From NCBI GenBank assembly GCA_964490935.1, contig CAZBEO010000003.1, forward strand, positions 1 through 64,000: 64,000 bases of DNA, written 5' to 3'. The translations under genes and the position numbers were made by a program. Below the pieces are notes generated by a model. The model saw only the letters and a program-made list of their open reading frames with translations. It did not search any database and was not told where the DNA came from. The DNA comes from JAQVYB01 sp964490935 (GTDB taxonomy: Bacteria; Verrucomicrobiota; Kiritimatiellia; RZYC01). Shown here piece after piece: positions 1-8,360 of this stretch (the stretch's first letter is position 1; each line of letters begins with the position of its first letter).

Positions 1-57
1 TTTGAGATTGGCGAGGGCAAGAAAGGCCCCTGTGCCAAGGATGTGAAGACCATCTAG
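1..57 (+). CDS. Cold-shock domain protein, C-terminal end only
   Basis: The first 18 codons run in frame to a TAG stop at 55-57. They match the end of CspA-family cold-shock proteins: the last beta strand followed by a GEGKKGPCAKDVK-type tail. Cold-shock proteins are small single-stranded nucleic acid binding OB folds of about 65-70 residues, so roughly three quarters of the gene lies before the window. A strong hairpin follows about 40 bases after the stop, as expected for a short monocistronic unit. The assignment rests on a short tail and is therefore moderate. Confidence 0.62.
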   Translation, partial: FEIGEGKKGPCAKDVKTI

Positions 58-97
58 TCCATCCCAAGGTCTGCAGAATAACCGCCTCCATCGGTAC

Positions 98-126
98 AAA
101 AGTGAGCCGCGCTGCGGCTCACTTTT
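98..126 (+). terminator. Intrinsic terminator after the cold-shock gene
   Basis: A perfect 13-bp stem (98-110 with 114-126) encloses a 3-base loop. The stem begins with four A and ends with four T, so it can act in either direction. It lies 40 bases after the cold-shock stop and well before the next gene. Confidence 0.8.
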
Positions 127-234
127 GACCGAGGGGGTGTCGGTTTCAGTCCAAATAATTATTTTTTACACCCAGTAATCCGTTGAGTGCTGGATGCATA
201 TTCGCGGCTTGGTAAAGTGCGCGGGGGGAATCTT

Positions 235-263
235 TTTACAAAGCGGGGGGAAAGCGCTATACA
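235..263 (+). promoter_or_regulatory. Sigma-70-type promoter for the ygfK-like gene
   Basis: TTTACA at 235-240 and TATACA at 258-263 are separated by exactly 17 bases. Each hexamer matches the housekeeping consensus at five of six positions. The predicted start point is near 270, giving a leader of about 33 bases that contains the AGGAGG site at 291-296. Confidence 0.6.
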
Positions 264-302
264 TGCAGTCTGCATTTGCAGGCATTTCACAGGAGGTTCA
301 GC

Positions 303-3300
303 ATGTCCGATAGATTTCAGCCCATGACCATGGATCAATTAACTCATTGGGTCTTTACCGAGCTCGACCAAAAGCAGGCCCTTTTCGGCATCCCAAAAGG
401 CCTCTTTTTCACTCCGAAGCCTGCCGATCCTTTCCGCACCGCCGTCTATGAGCAGCCGCTCGAAACGCCTTTCGGCGTGGCCGCTGGCCCCCACACCCAG
501 ATGGCGCAGAATCTGATTGCCGCTTGGCTTTGCGGCGCGCGCTTCATGGAACTTAAAACCGTGCAGACGCTCGATGAAATCGAGGTGCCGAAACCCTGTA
601 TCGATATGCAGGATGAAGGCTACAACGTGGAATGGTCGCAGGAATTGAAGACTCAACAGTCGTTTGATGAATATCTGCGCGCCTGGATTCTGATTCACGC
701 CCTGCACCGCAAGCTCGGCTTCCCCGGCGAGGCACCCGGGCTCATTTTCAATATGAGCGTCGGCTATAATTACGAAGGCGTGCTTAAGGACAATGTGCAG
801 GAGTTTCTGCGCAACATGCAAGATGCTGGCGAATTGTATGAGCAATACGTGGAAATCACGGCCCGCTGGTTCCCCGAGGTGCGCGACCTGAATATCCCGC
901 GCAAACTTTCCAACAACGTCACTCTCTCCACCATGCACGGATGCCCTCCCGCTGAAATCGGGAAAATCGCCGCCTATCTGATTGAAGAATGGGGCTTCCA
1001 TACCAATGTGAAACTGAACCCGACGCTGCTCGGTCCCGAACGCCTGCGCGGCATCCTGAATAAGACGCTCGGCTTCGACCGCGTAACCGTCCCCGATGAG
1101 GCGTTCGGCCACGACCTGAAATATCCCGACGCCCTCAACCTGCTGAACGATCTGCAATCACGCGCCGACCAAAAGGGCGTCACCTTCGGCGTGAAACTTT
1201 CCAACACCCTGGAATGCGAAAATCACCGCGACGTGTTCAATCCGAAAGAGAAGATGATGTATCTTTCGGGACGTCCGCTGCAAGGCGTGACGGCCAATCT
1301 GGCGGCCCAGTTGAGCGAAGAATTCAACGGCAAGTTGCTGATGTCCTATGCGGGCGGTGCCGATGCCTTCTGCGTGGCCGACCTACTGGCTTCCGGGATG
1401 AGCACCATCACCGTCAGCTCCGATCTGCTGAAAAGCGGCGGCTACATGCGCATGATTCAGTATCTGGAAGAGACGGAACAGGCCATGGTTCAGGCTGGCG
1501 CGGCAACCCTCCCTGATTTTATACGCGCCCGCTGCTCTGAATCCTGCACGGAAACATCCGCCTGCGCTCTGAGCAATCTCAAGGCCTATGCACGCCGCGT
1601 ACTCGAAGACCCCCGCCAGCACCAGGATGCCTTTGAACGCCAACACACCAAAACCGCGCGCGAGCTCGATAAGTTCGACTGTATCCACGCGCCCTGCGTG
1701 AACGACTGCCCCGTCCATCAGCAGGTGCCCCGCTACATGCAGGCGGTGAAGGAAGGCGATTATGCGCGCGCGATCGACATTGTGCGTGCAGACAATCCGA
1801 TGCCCACTGTACTCGGACGCGCCTGTACGCACGTCTGCGAAACGGTCTGTGTCCGCTCGCACTACGACGATCCGCTCGCCATCCGTGAAATGAAACGCTT
1901 CATCATGGATCAGGAAAAGACGCCCCGCGCGCACAAGCCGGGCGCGGCACGCAAACCTACGGTCGGCATCGTTGGCGCGGGCCCGTGCGGCCTCGGCGCG
2001 GCGGACTTTTTGCGGCGCGCTGGCTTCCCCGTCACTCTCTTCGAGGAACGCGACTACTCCGGCGGCATGGTGCAGGGTACCATTCCCGGATACCGCGCCA
2101 CCCAGCAGGCCATCGACCAGGATATGAACGCGCTCCGCCAACTAGGCGCGGAGTTTCGTTTCGGACAAAAGGCGGGACGCGATTTTCAGGTGGCCGACCT
2201 GCTCCAGCAGTTTGATTATGTGATTGTGGCGGTGGGCGCACAGAAAAGCATGACGATGGATGTGCCCGGCGAGCAGGCCGAAGGCGTCTATGAGTGCCTT
2301 GATTTTCTGCGCCAGTCCCGCCACGGCGAAGCGCCGAAGCTCGGTGCGCGCGTGGGTGTGATTGGTGGAGGCGATGTCGCCATGGACTGCGCACGCACCG
2401 CCAAACGCCTCTCCGGCGGAACCGTCCAGGTGATCTACCGTCGAACCCGCCGCGAAATGCCCGCTGAACAGGAAGAAATCAAGGCACTCTTCGATGAAGG
2501 CATTGAAATTCTGGAACTCGCCGCCCCCGTGGAAGTGAAGGCCCCGAATGGACGCATCGCCGCCCTGCGCTGCATCCGCATGGAGCTCGGGGCACCTGAT
2601 GAATCCGGCCGCCGCCGCCCCGTGCCTGTGCCCGGTTCGGAATTCGATCTCCCGCTCGACGCCCTGATTGTGGCCATCGGCCAGCGCCCCGATTTCGACT
2701 TCCTGGAAGGGCTGGACGTCACCCTCAATCGCAAGGGATATATCGATGTCCAGGAAACCACGCTGGAAACCTCTGTGCCCCATCTTTTTGCTGGCGGCGA
2801 TGCTGTGCAGGCTGGGCCCATCACCATTGTGAAGGCCTTCGGCGATGGCAAAATCATCGCGCAGACGATTTTGGAACGCGATGGCCAAGCGCCCGAAACC
2901 GAGCCGACCATGCCGGTGGCCGATTGGGCCGATATGATGCGGCGGCGTGCCAAACGTCAATTCCGCGTTCCCGTCCCGGAACTCCACGCCTCGCAGCGAG
3001 GCGGCTTTGACGAGGTTATCCAAACACTCGATGAAGAAACGGCGCAACAGGAAGCGTCACGCTGCCTCGAGTGCGATCTGTTTTGCAGTCTATGCGCCAC
3101 CGTCTGCCCCAATCGGGCCATCCAGACCTACCGCTGTGAACCGATCGAGCGCCAGGTGCCCGAGGTCAAACTGCATGGAGCGGTGGTGGATGTGATATCG
3201 CGCACCACTCTTCGCGTGACGCAGCCGTGGCAGGTACTCGTGCAGACCGACTTCTGCAACGAATGCGGAAACTGCCGTACCTTCTGCCCGACCGCCGGCG

Positions 3301-3650
3301 CACCCTATCAGCAGAAACCACGCCTCTACCTGCAACCTGCAGAATTCGCTGCCGAAGAAAACAATGCCTTCATGCTCATTCAAAAAGGCGAGCAGCCAGG
3401 CATCCGAGGCAAATATAACGGCGATATCCGCGAACTGACGCTAACCGAAAAGGGACTCTCCTATTCTGCCGACAGCATTCGCTTCACGCTGAATGAAGAG
3501 ACCTTTGAGATTCTGGATGCGGCCGTGGATTGTTCAACTCAGGGCGGCGATCATCACATGTCGCTGACCCCCTGCTTTGAAATGTATGTCCTGCTGAAAA
3601 GCATACGCGCCTCGCTGCCCTATCTCTCTGCACATGTGATTTCACTGTAG
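303..3650 (+). CDS. ygfK: YgfK-like iron-sulfur flavoprotein oxidoreductase (putative selenate reductase subunit family)
   Basis: The 1115-residue protein resembles E. coli YgfK (about 1030 residues) along its whole length. The N-terminal third is a dihydroorotate-dehydrogenase-like barrel with the family signatures AAGPHTQ, FNMSVGYN, TLSTMHGCPP and KLNPTLLG. A cysteine-rich GltD/DPYD-type 4Fe-4S region (CIHAPCVNDCPVH) follows. Next come an FAD-binding motif (GIVGAGPCGLGAA) and an NAD(P)-binding motif (GVIGGGDVAMDCA). Two 4Fe-4S clusters lie at the C terminus (CSLCATVCP and CNECGNCRTFCP). The start at 303 is preferred over an upstream in-frame ATG at 276 because AGGAGG at 291-296 is six bases before it. 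E. coli YgfK is encoded among selenium-dependent purine and xanthine catabolism genes; no molybdenum hydroxylase partner is visible here. The cofactor domains are clear, but the substrate is unknown. Confidence 0.85.
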   Translation: MSDRFQPMTMDQLTHWVFTELDQKQALFGIPKGLFFTPKPADPFRTAVYEQPLETPFGVAAGPHTQMAQNLIAAWLCGARFMELKTVQTLDEIEVPKPCIDMQDEGYNVEWSQELKTQQSFDEYLRAWILIHALHRKLGFPGEAPGLIFNMSVGYNYEGVLKDNVQEFLRNMQDAGELYEQYVEITARWFPEVRDLNIPRKLSNNVTLSTMHGCPPAEIGKIAAYLIEEWGFHTNVKLNPTLLGPERLRGILNKTLGFDRVTVPDEAFGHDLKYPDALNLLNDLQSRADQKGVTFGVKLSNTLECENHRDVFNPKEKMMYLSGRPLQGVTANLAAQLSEEFNGKLLMSYAGGADAFCVADLLASGMSTITVSSDLLKSGGYMRMIQYLEETEQAMVQAGAATLPDFIRARCSESCTETSACALSNLKAYARRVLEDPRQHQDAFERQHTKTARELDKFDCIHAPCVNDCPVHQQVPRYMQAVKEGDYARAIDIVRADNPMPTVLGRACTHVCETVCVRSHYDDPLAIREMKRFIMDQEKTPRAHKPGAARKPTVGIVGAGPCGLGAADFLRRAGFPVTLFEERDYSGGMVQGTIPGYRATQQAIDQDMNALRQLGAEFRFGQKAGRDFQVADLLQQFDYVIVAVGAQKSMTMDVPGEQAEGVYECLDFLRQSRHGEAPKLGARVGVIGGGDVAMDCARTAKRLSGGTVQVIYRRTRREMPAEQEEIKALFDEGIEILELAAPVEVKAPNGRIAALRCIRMELGAPDESGRRRPVPVPGSEFDLPLDALIVAIGQRPDFDFLEGLDVTLNRKGYIDVQETTLETSVPHLFAGGDAVQAGPITIVKAFGDGKIIAQTILERDGQAPETEPTMPVADWADMMRRRAKRQFRVPVPELHASQRGGFDEVIQTLDEETAQQEASRCLECDLFCSLCATVCPNRAIQTYRCEPIERQVPEVKLHGAVVDVISRTTLRVTQPWQVLVQTDFCNECGNCRTFCPTAGAPYQQKPRLYLQPAEFAAEENNAFMLIQKGEQPGIRGKYNGDIRELTLTEKGLSYSADSIRFTLNEETFEILDAAVDCSTQGGDHHMSLTPCFEMYVLLKSIRASLPYLSAHVISL

Positions 3651-3692
3651 GCACATCCAGGTGGAGGGCGAGCGTCCCGCGATCATCCCGAC

Positions 3693-3712
3693 GTGGTTCC
3701 AGGTGGTTCCAG
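3693..3712. repeat. 10-bp tandem duplication in the intergenic gap
   Basis: GTGGTTCCAG occurs twice in direct succession in the 156-base gap between two convergent genes. No gene, and no hairpin with a T-run, was seen in this gap. Confidence 0.5.
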
Positions 3713-3806
3713 GGTTAGCGCGTAAAAAATAAGCGAAGAATTTTCGGCCGGTCTTCATGGAAGAACAGGGGTCACGCCTCCAGATTCAAGTTTTGCAAAA
3801 CACGCT

Positions 3807-6029
3807 TCACGGCGCCTCGCGCCTCCTGCCCTCCAGCATCCGTGCCACCGTAGACGGATCAGTGCTGGGAAGCTGGCAGACGAAGTTTTCGCATACATAG
3901 GCGGTTGCCTGACCATTGAGCGGTGTGACGTCTTTCAGGAAATTGATATGTTCGGAGAGGAAGTGCTGCCCCGCGCCACCGTCAGCCAGGAGGACAATCT
4001 TATTGGGGATGAACGGACGATTTATAGCCTGCTGCAGGGCTCGTGTATCTATTGCATCAGGTTTCCCGGCAATCACGACCTGCATGGGCTTCATGCGCAA
4101 CCAATCCAAGGCAACGAGCATTTGCGGCATGGCCGACGGCACCCGTTCAAGTTGCGGGCCGAAGGCGTGCAACGTCTTCTCGGCACGGTTGCGCCAGGCG
4201 GTATGGTCAAGCATCTGCGATAAGCGGATCAAATTGACTGCGGCCACGGAACTGGGCGAAGGCTCGGCACCATCGTAGTCTTCTTTGGACCGCAGCAGAA
4301 TATCGGAATCCTTGCCGGTGGTGCTGAAATAGCCCCCAGACGCATCGTCCCAGAACAGCTCATCCTGCCGTCTCTGGAGCGTCTGCGCCCATGCGATCCA
4401 CTGCGGGTCAAAGGTTGTTTCGTAAAGATCCAGCAGGCCTTGAATCAGAAACGCGTAATCATCGGCAAAGCCCTCCACGGCGCTTGCGCCTTCGCGAAAG
4501 CTGCGCAGCACGGTCTGCTCCTTCTCGTGGTAGAGGTTGCCGCGCACAAACACGGCGGCTCGTGTCGCCGCGTCGCGATAGCCGGGGTCATCCAGCACTT
4601 GCGCGGCGCGTGCAAAAGCCGAGATCATCAGGCCGTTCCAGGCTGTAACGAGCTTGTCATCCCGATGCGGACGCGGGCGTTTTTCACGCGCATTGAACAG
4701 CATATCCCGACTCGCGGCTAGTGTCGTCTGGGCCTCGCTCAAACCAAATTCTTCCGCTGTTTCAGCGAGTGTGTGGCGCTGGATCAGGATGTTGCGTCCG
4801 CTGAGTTCGCCTTGCGGGTCGCTGCCGTCAGGCGCATTGCCGCCCGGTTCAACGCCGAAGCGATAGGCGAACGCCGCCGCACGTTCAGTTCCAAGCAAGG
4901 CCTGGAGTTCATCGACCGTCCACACATAGAAGGCGCCTTCGGCGTGTTCCGGCTTGTCGTGCGCCACCTGGCTGTCCGCATCCTCGGCCGAATAAAACCC
5001 CCCGCCGGGGTCAGATAAGTCGCGTCGCACATAGTCGAGAATGTTACGGGCGGTCCGTTCAAACAACGGTTCGCGGGTAATCTGGAAGGCCGTGAGATAG
5101 GCCGTCGCGAGTTGGGCCTGGTCATAGAGCATCTTCTCAAAATGCGGCACATGCCAAAACCGGTCTACGGAGTAACGATGGAAGCCGCCTCCGAGTTGAT
5201 CGTGGATGCCGCCTGCCGCCATCCGGCGCAACGTGAACAGCGCCATTTCCAACGCCCGTTTTCCGTCCCTGGTCTCGGGCTCGTCGGCATAAAAATGGAA
5301 GAGGAAATGGAAGGTGGCCGGGCGTGGAAATTTCGGCGCTGCTCCGAAGCCGCCGAGCTTGTCGTCAAAGGAGTCGGCAATCTGCCGAAACGCTTTCTCC
5401 CGGATGCCGCTGCCAAGCACCTCTTTCGCGGCGGTTCCTTGCCGCGATGCCTTCCGCAACGTCTCGATGGTCTGATCTGAACTGGCGACGATCCCAGCGC
5501 GGTCGGTACTCCAGACCTCGGCGATCTTGCGGGCTATCGCCGCCAGTTGTTCCGGCGGAAAGTACGTGCCGCCGAAGAAGGGTTTTAGGTTCGGAGTAAG
5601 CCAGACGCTCATAGGCCAGCCGCCCCCGCCTGTTGCCGTCTGCACATAGGTCATATAGACCTTGTCCACGTCAGGACGTTCTTCGCGATCCACTTTGACG
5701 CAGATGAAGTGGGCATTCAGAACCTTGGCGATCGCGGGATTCTCGAACGATTCGCGTGCCATGACGTGGCACCAGTGACACGTCGAGTAGCCAATGGACA
5801 GGAAGATCGGCTTGTTCTCCTTGCGGGCCTTGGCAAACGCTTCTTTACCCCAGGGATACCAATCAACCGGGTTATGTGCGTGCTGGAGCAGATAAGGACT
5901 CTTCTCACGTATCAGATGATTCGTATGCATAGTATCGTATCCGGTAGCCAAGGGTGCCGGCGTGACAACCGGCGGGTTCCCACCGCAACCATGTCCTCCA
6001 ATCGCTACGACCGTCGCAGCCACCGTCAC
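3807..6029 (-). CDS. Thioredoxin-domain protein of the DUF255 / YyaL / SPATA20 family
   Basis: The protein (740 residues) has the DUF255 layout: an N-terminal thioredoxin fold followed by a long six-hairpin-glycosidase-like helical region. The opening REKSPYLLQHAHNPVDWYPW is diagnostic, and a CHWCH redox motif holds Cys84 and Cys87. Later sequence such as GGFHRYSVDRFWHVPHFEKM and VTAWNGLMISAF is also typical. The open frame starts at a GTG with a weak upstream GGA and an in-frame stop immediately before. An ATG at 5930 (residue 34) is closer to the usual family start but has no good ribosome site. The extra 33 residues contain a short hydrophobic stretch with a cysteine and could be a degenerate export or lipoprotein signal. 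Biochemical function of the family is unsettled. The gene is convergent with ygfK and divergent from the yqaA-like gene. Confidence 0.85.
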   Translation of the reverse strand: MTVAATVVAIGGHGCGGNPPVVTPAPLATGYDTMHTNHLIREKSPYLLQHAHNPVDWYPWGKEAFAKARKENKPIFLSIGYSTCHWCHVMARESFENPAIAKVLNAHFICVKVDREERPDVDKVYMTYVQTATGGGGWPMSVWLTPNLKPFFGGTYFPPEQLAAIARKIAEVWSTDRAGIVASSDQTIETLRKASRQGTAAKEVLGSGIREKAFRQIADSFDDKLGGFGAAPKFPRPATFHFLFHFYADEPETRDGKRALEMALFTLRRMAAGGIHDQLGGGFHRYSVDRFWHVPHFEKMLYDQAQLATAYLTAFQITREPLFERTARNILDYVRRDLSDPGGGFYSAEDADSQVAHDKPEHAEGAFYVWTVDELQALLGTERAAAFAYRFGVEPGGNAPDGSDPQGELSGRNILIQRHTLAETAEEFGLSEAQTTLAASRDMLFNAREKRPRPHRDDKLVTAWNGLMISAFARAAQVLDDPGYRDAATRAAVFVRGNLYHEKEQTVLRSFREGASAVEGFADDYAFLIQGLLDLYETTFDPQWIAWAQTLQRRQDELFWDDASGGYFSTTGKDSDILLRSKEDYDGAEPSPSSVAAVNLIRLSQMLDHTAWRNRAEKTLHAFGPQLERVPSAMPQMLVALDWLRMKPMQVVIAGKPDAIDTRALQQAINRPFIPNKIVLLADGGAGQHFLSEHINFLKDVTPLNGQATAYVCENFVCQLPSTDPSTVARMLEGRRREAP

Positions 6030-6044
6030 AGCTCATTTCCAGAT

Positions 6045-6174
6045 CATCGGAGTCGAGCCGTAATTTTACACTTTAACACCCTTTTTCTCCAATCGAGCAA
6101 CGGTTCCAGAGGCGTTCAATCGATATCACCACATACAAGGTTGCCACGAGTAATATAATAACCTATTCACTGAG
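6045..6174. repeat. Upstream segment of the yqaA-like gene, duplicated at 39061-39190
   Basis: These 130 bases, between two divergent genes, recur at 39061-39190 with nine differences. The last 50 bases, including a TATAAT at 6154-6159, are almost unchanged. The segment runs to the base two before the ATG of the yqaA-like gene, so it probably carries that gene's promoter and leader. No convincing -35 hexamer lies at the right distance from the TATAAT. Confidence 0.75.
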
Positions 6175-6176
6175 TC

Positions 6177-6626
6177 ATGGATCTATTCGACATGTTCTTT
6201 AGTTTTCCAGGTTATCCGGCGCTGTTTCTGTTGAGCTTTCTGGCGGCAACCGTCTTGCCGCTCGGCTCGGAATGGATGCTGGTGCTGATGATTGTGAAGG
6301 GATTTTCTCCCACCTACTGCGTGCTGATTGCTACGGCGGGTAATTACTTTGGAGCCTGCACAACCTACTTGATTGGATGGTGGGGTTCGGAGTATGTGCC
6401 ACGCAGAATTCTGCGCATGAATGATCGGCAAGTGGAACGCGCGAAGGGGCACTATGAGAAATATGGGTCCTGGTCGTTGCTTTTCAGTTGGGTGCCGATC
6501 ATTGGCGATCCGTTATGTCTGGTGGCGGGGATATTTCGTGTCCATTTCGTGCGATTCTCCGTATTGGTTTTTAGCGGAAAATTCGCGCGGTATGCTCTGT
6601 TGGCGGGTGTTTGCGGCTTTGTGTGA
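6177..6626 (+). CDS. YqaA-like small polytopic inner-membrane protein (SNARE-associated/DedA-related)
   Basis: The 149-residue protein is close in length to E. coli YqaA (142) and shares its pattern. A hydrophobic N-terminal half has an SATxLPxGSE-like signature (AATVLPLGSEWMLV). An NYFG segment matches the GNSLGG position. The second half holds EKYGSWSLLFSWVPIIGDPLCLVAG, equivalent to RYGAVTLLLSWMPVVGDLLCLLAG. About four membrane segments are expected. The family is related to DedA proteins, some of which act as lipid scramblases, but YqaA itself has no settled role. There is no clear Shine-Dalgarno site. The 3' end (6615-6635) is identical to 21 bases of a dispersed intergenic repeat at 32316-32336, so the last residues and the stop may come from a repeat. 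A truncated second copy lies at 39190-39389. Confidence 0.8.
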   Translation: MDLFDMFFSFPGYPALFLLSFLAATVLPLGSEWMLVLMIVKGFSPTYCVLIATAGNYFGACTTYLIGWWGSEYVPRRILRMNDRQVERAKGHYEKYGSWSLLFSWVPIIGDPLCLVAGIFRVHFVRFSVLVFSGKFARYALLAGVCGFV

Positions 6627-6675
6627 GAATCTCTTCTGCGGTCTTTGATGCGGAACCGGGCGACGTTTGCAGAAA

Positions 6676-8028
6676 TTAGCCAATGTTTTCTTTGACGGTA
6701 TCCGCGAGGAATTGAGTCAGCCGGTCGGTCATTTCGCGGGTGGGGCCCTCCACCATCACGCGACACATCGATTGGGTGCCCGAATAACGTATCAGGACGC
6801 GGCCCTGGTCTCCCAGTTCCGCCTCCGCCGCCTGGATGGCCGACTGAATAGCCGGGATGTCTTCGACGGGTGGTTTGGTTTTCACATCCACGTTGATCAT
6901 TTTCTGTGGCGAGAGCGTCATGGTTTTCGCGAGCTCGGAGAGGGTCTGTTTATAATGCCTCATGGCGGAAAGGAGTTGTAGTGCGGAGACAATGCCGTCG
7001 CCGGTGGTGTGGTGATTCAAGAAGATCAGATGTCCCGAGGCCTCTCCACCCAGCACAGCATCCTTCTGCTGCATCATTTCCAGCACGTAGCGATCGCCCA
7101 CCTTGCTCACGCCGACGTCAATCTCCAGTTCCTTCATCGCGGCAAAGAAGCCAAAATTGCTCATCACGGTCGCGATCATTAGATTGTTCTTCAGGAGCCC
7201 GCGCTCCTTGTACATTTTTCCACAGATGGCCATGATATGATCGCCGGTGATTTCCTCGCCCTTTTCATCCACGGCGATCAGGCGGTCGCCATCGCCATCA
7301 AATGCCAACCCGATGTCCGCCTTCAGTTCGCGCACCTTCGCGCTCAAATCCTGCGTGTACTGCGAGCCGCAGCGATCATTGATGTTCACGCCGTTAGGCG
7401 TGCAGTGAATGGCGGTTACTTCGGCACCCAGCTCGGAGATAATGGTTGGGGCGGCCTTGTAGGTCGCGCCATTGGCGCAATCCAGCACGATGCGCATGCC
7501 TTCCAGCGTCAAATCTTCCGCAAAGGTGTTTTTGCAAAACACAATGTAGCGGCCCATGGCATCTTCAATACGGCGGGCCTTGCCGATTTCATCCGCCGTC
7601 GGGCGAATATCCTTGATGCGCCCTGATGTGATCAACTGCTCAATTTCATCCTCCTCACAATCCGGAAGTTTGAATCCTTCGCGCGAGAAAATCTTAATAC
7701 CGTTGTCCTGATAGGGATTGTGGGAGGCCGAGATGACCAGTCCGGCGTCGGCCCGCATGCTTCGAGTGATGAAGGCAATGCCCGGCGTACTCATGGGCCC
7801 AACCAGCAGCACATCCACACCCATGGAACAGATGCCCGCCGTCAGGGCCGATTCCAGCATGTAGCCGCTCACCCGCGTATCCTTGCCGATCAGAATGGTG
7901 TGCCTGCGTTTCGGATGTTTCTTGCACACATAGGCCGCAGCGCGCCCTATTTGCAGCGCCATTTCAGCCGTCATTGGATGCACATTGGCCACCCCGCGAA
8001 CCCCGTCCGTACCAAATAAACGCGACAT
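6676..8028 (-). CDS. glmM: Phosphoglucosamine mutase GlmM
   Basis: This enzyme interconverts glucosamine-6-phosphate and glucosamine-1-phosphate, supplying UDP-GlcNAc for peptidoglycan and lipopolysaccharide. The length (450 residues) is normal. The start MSRLFGTDGVRGVAN is the family signature. The phosphoserine loop ISASHNP places the catalytic serine at residue 102, the metal-binding loop DGDGDR is at 244-249 and the sugar-binding GGEASGH follows. The C-terminal phosphate-binding loop reads RYSGTQ instead of the usual RxSGTE, a small departure. AGGAG lies seven bases before the ATG. The gene points toward the yqaA-like gene, and only 49 bases separate the two ends. Confidence 0.96.
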   Translation of the reverse strand: MSRLFGTDGVRGVANVHPMTAEMALQIGRAAAYVCKKHPKRRHTILIGKDTRVSGYMLESALTAGICSMGVDVLLVGPMSTPGIAFITRSMRADAGLVISASHNPYQDNGIKIFSREGFKLPDCEEDEIEQLITSGRIKDIRPTADEIGKARRIEDAMGRYIVFCKNTFAEDLTLEGMRIVLDCANGATYKAAPTIISELGAEVTAIHCTPNGVNINDRCGSQYTQDLSAKVRELKADIGLAFDGDGDRLIAVDEKGEEITGDHIMAICGKMYKERGLLKNNLMIATVMSNFGFFAAMKELEIDVGVSKVGDRYVLEMMQQKDAVLGGEASGHLIFLNHHTTGDGIVSALQLLSAMRHYKQTLSELAKTMTLSPQKMINVDVKTKPPVEDIPAIQSAIQAAEAELGDQGRVLIRYSGTQSMCRVMVEGPTREMTDRLTQFLADTVKENIG

Positions 8029-8098
8029 ACCCGCTCTCCTTGCTGTTCATTTTTCGTGGAAAGCAACGCCAACGGTTTTTCGCCCGACTCGTTTCCGC

Positions 8099-8177
8099 CG
8101 CGCTGCCTGTTGCTTATAAGAATACAGTATTTGCTGAAAACAACCCGAAATGCAAGAACGATGAAAAGACCGGAACT
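8099..8177. repeat. Diverged intergenic element, copy 1 (second copy at 46762-46838)
   Basis: This 79-base stretch, starting 71 bases upstream of glmM, resembles 46762-46838, which starts 85 bases upstream of the C25 peptidase gene. Both copies have the same orientation relative to the downstream minus-strand gene. They share blocks such as GCAAGAACGATGAAA and CGCGCTGCC, with about three quarters of positions identical by eye. It may be a mobile repeat or a shared regulatory leader. Confidence 0.55.
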
Positions 8178-8295
8178 GTTTTGGTTCCTCCGGTTTTTTC
8201 GTGAGGAGCGCTGTGGCGATATTTCTCTTGCTCTGCGCACGGCTCGCGGGGACCAGCCTCCGCACAAGGCTGCGTCCCGGCAAGCTGTTCGCTGC

Positions 8296-8335
8296 GCTTA
8301 CTCTCCGCACGGCCCGTGGGGACACGGGCCCTCCC
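8296..8335. repeat. Left arm of a perfect 40-bp inverted repeat flanking the giant gene
   Basis: All 40 bases match the reverse complement of 28208-28247. Within it, 8311-8318 pairs with 8323-8330 as an 8-bp GC-rich stem around a GGGA loop. Because it lies just after the giant gene's stop it could serve as a transcript end, but there is no T-run. The rest of the gap 8029-8360 shows no gene. Confidence 0.85.
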
Positions 8336-8360
8336 AAGGGGGAACTTGTCCGTGCTCTTC

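Noticed and set aside
1383..2141. Minus-strand frames under the ygfK-like gene (also 2142-3047)
   Set aside because: The plus strand encodes a protein with continuous family similarity, and these frames show no domain or ribosome site.
3807..6029. Lipoprotein call for the DUF255 protein
   Set aside because: A cysteine follows a short hydrophobic stretch, but the residues before it do not form a proper lipobox and the family is usually cytoplasmic.
8311..8330. Standard intrinsic terminator after the giant gene
   Set aside because: The stem is good, but there is no T-run on either side in the direction of transcription, and the same sequence occurs as part of an inverted repeat upstream of the gene.
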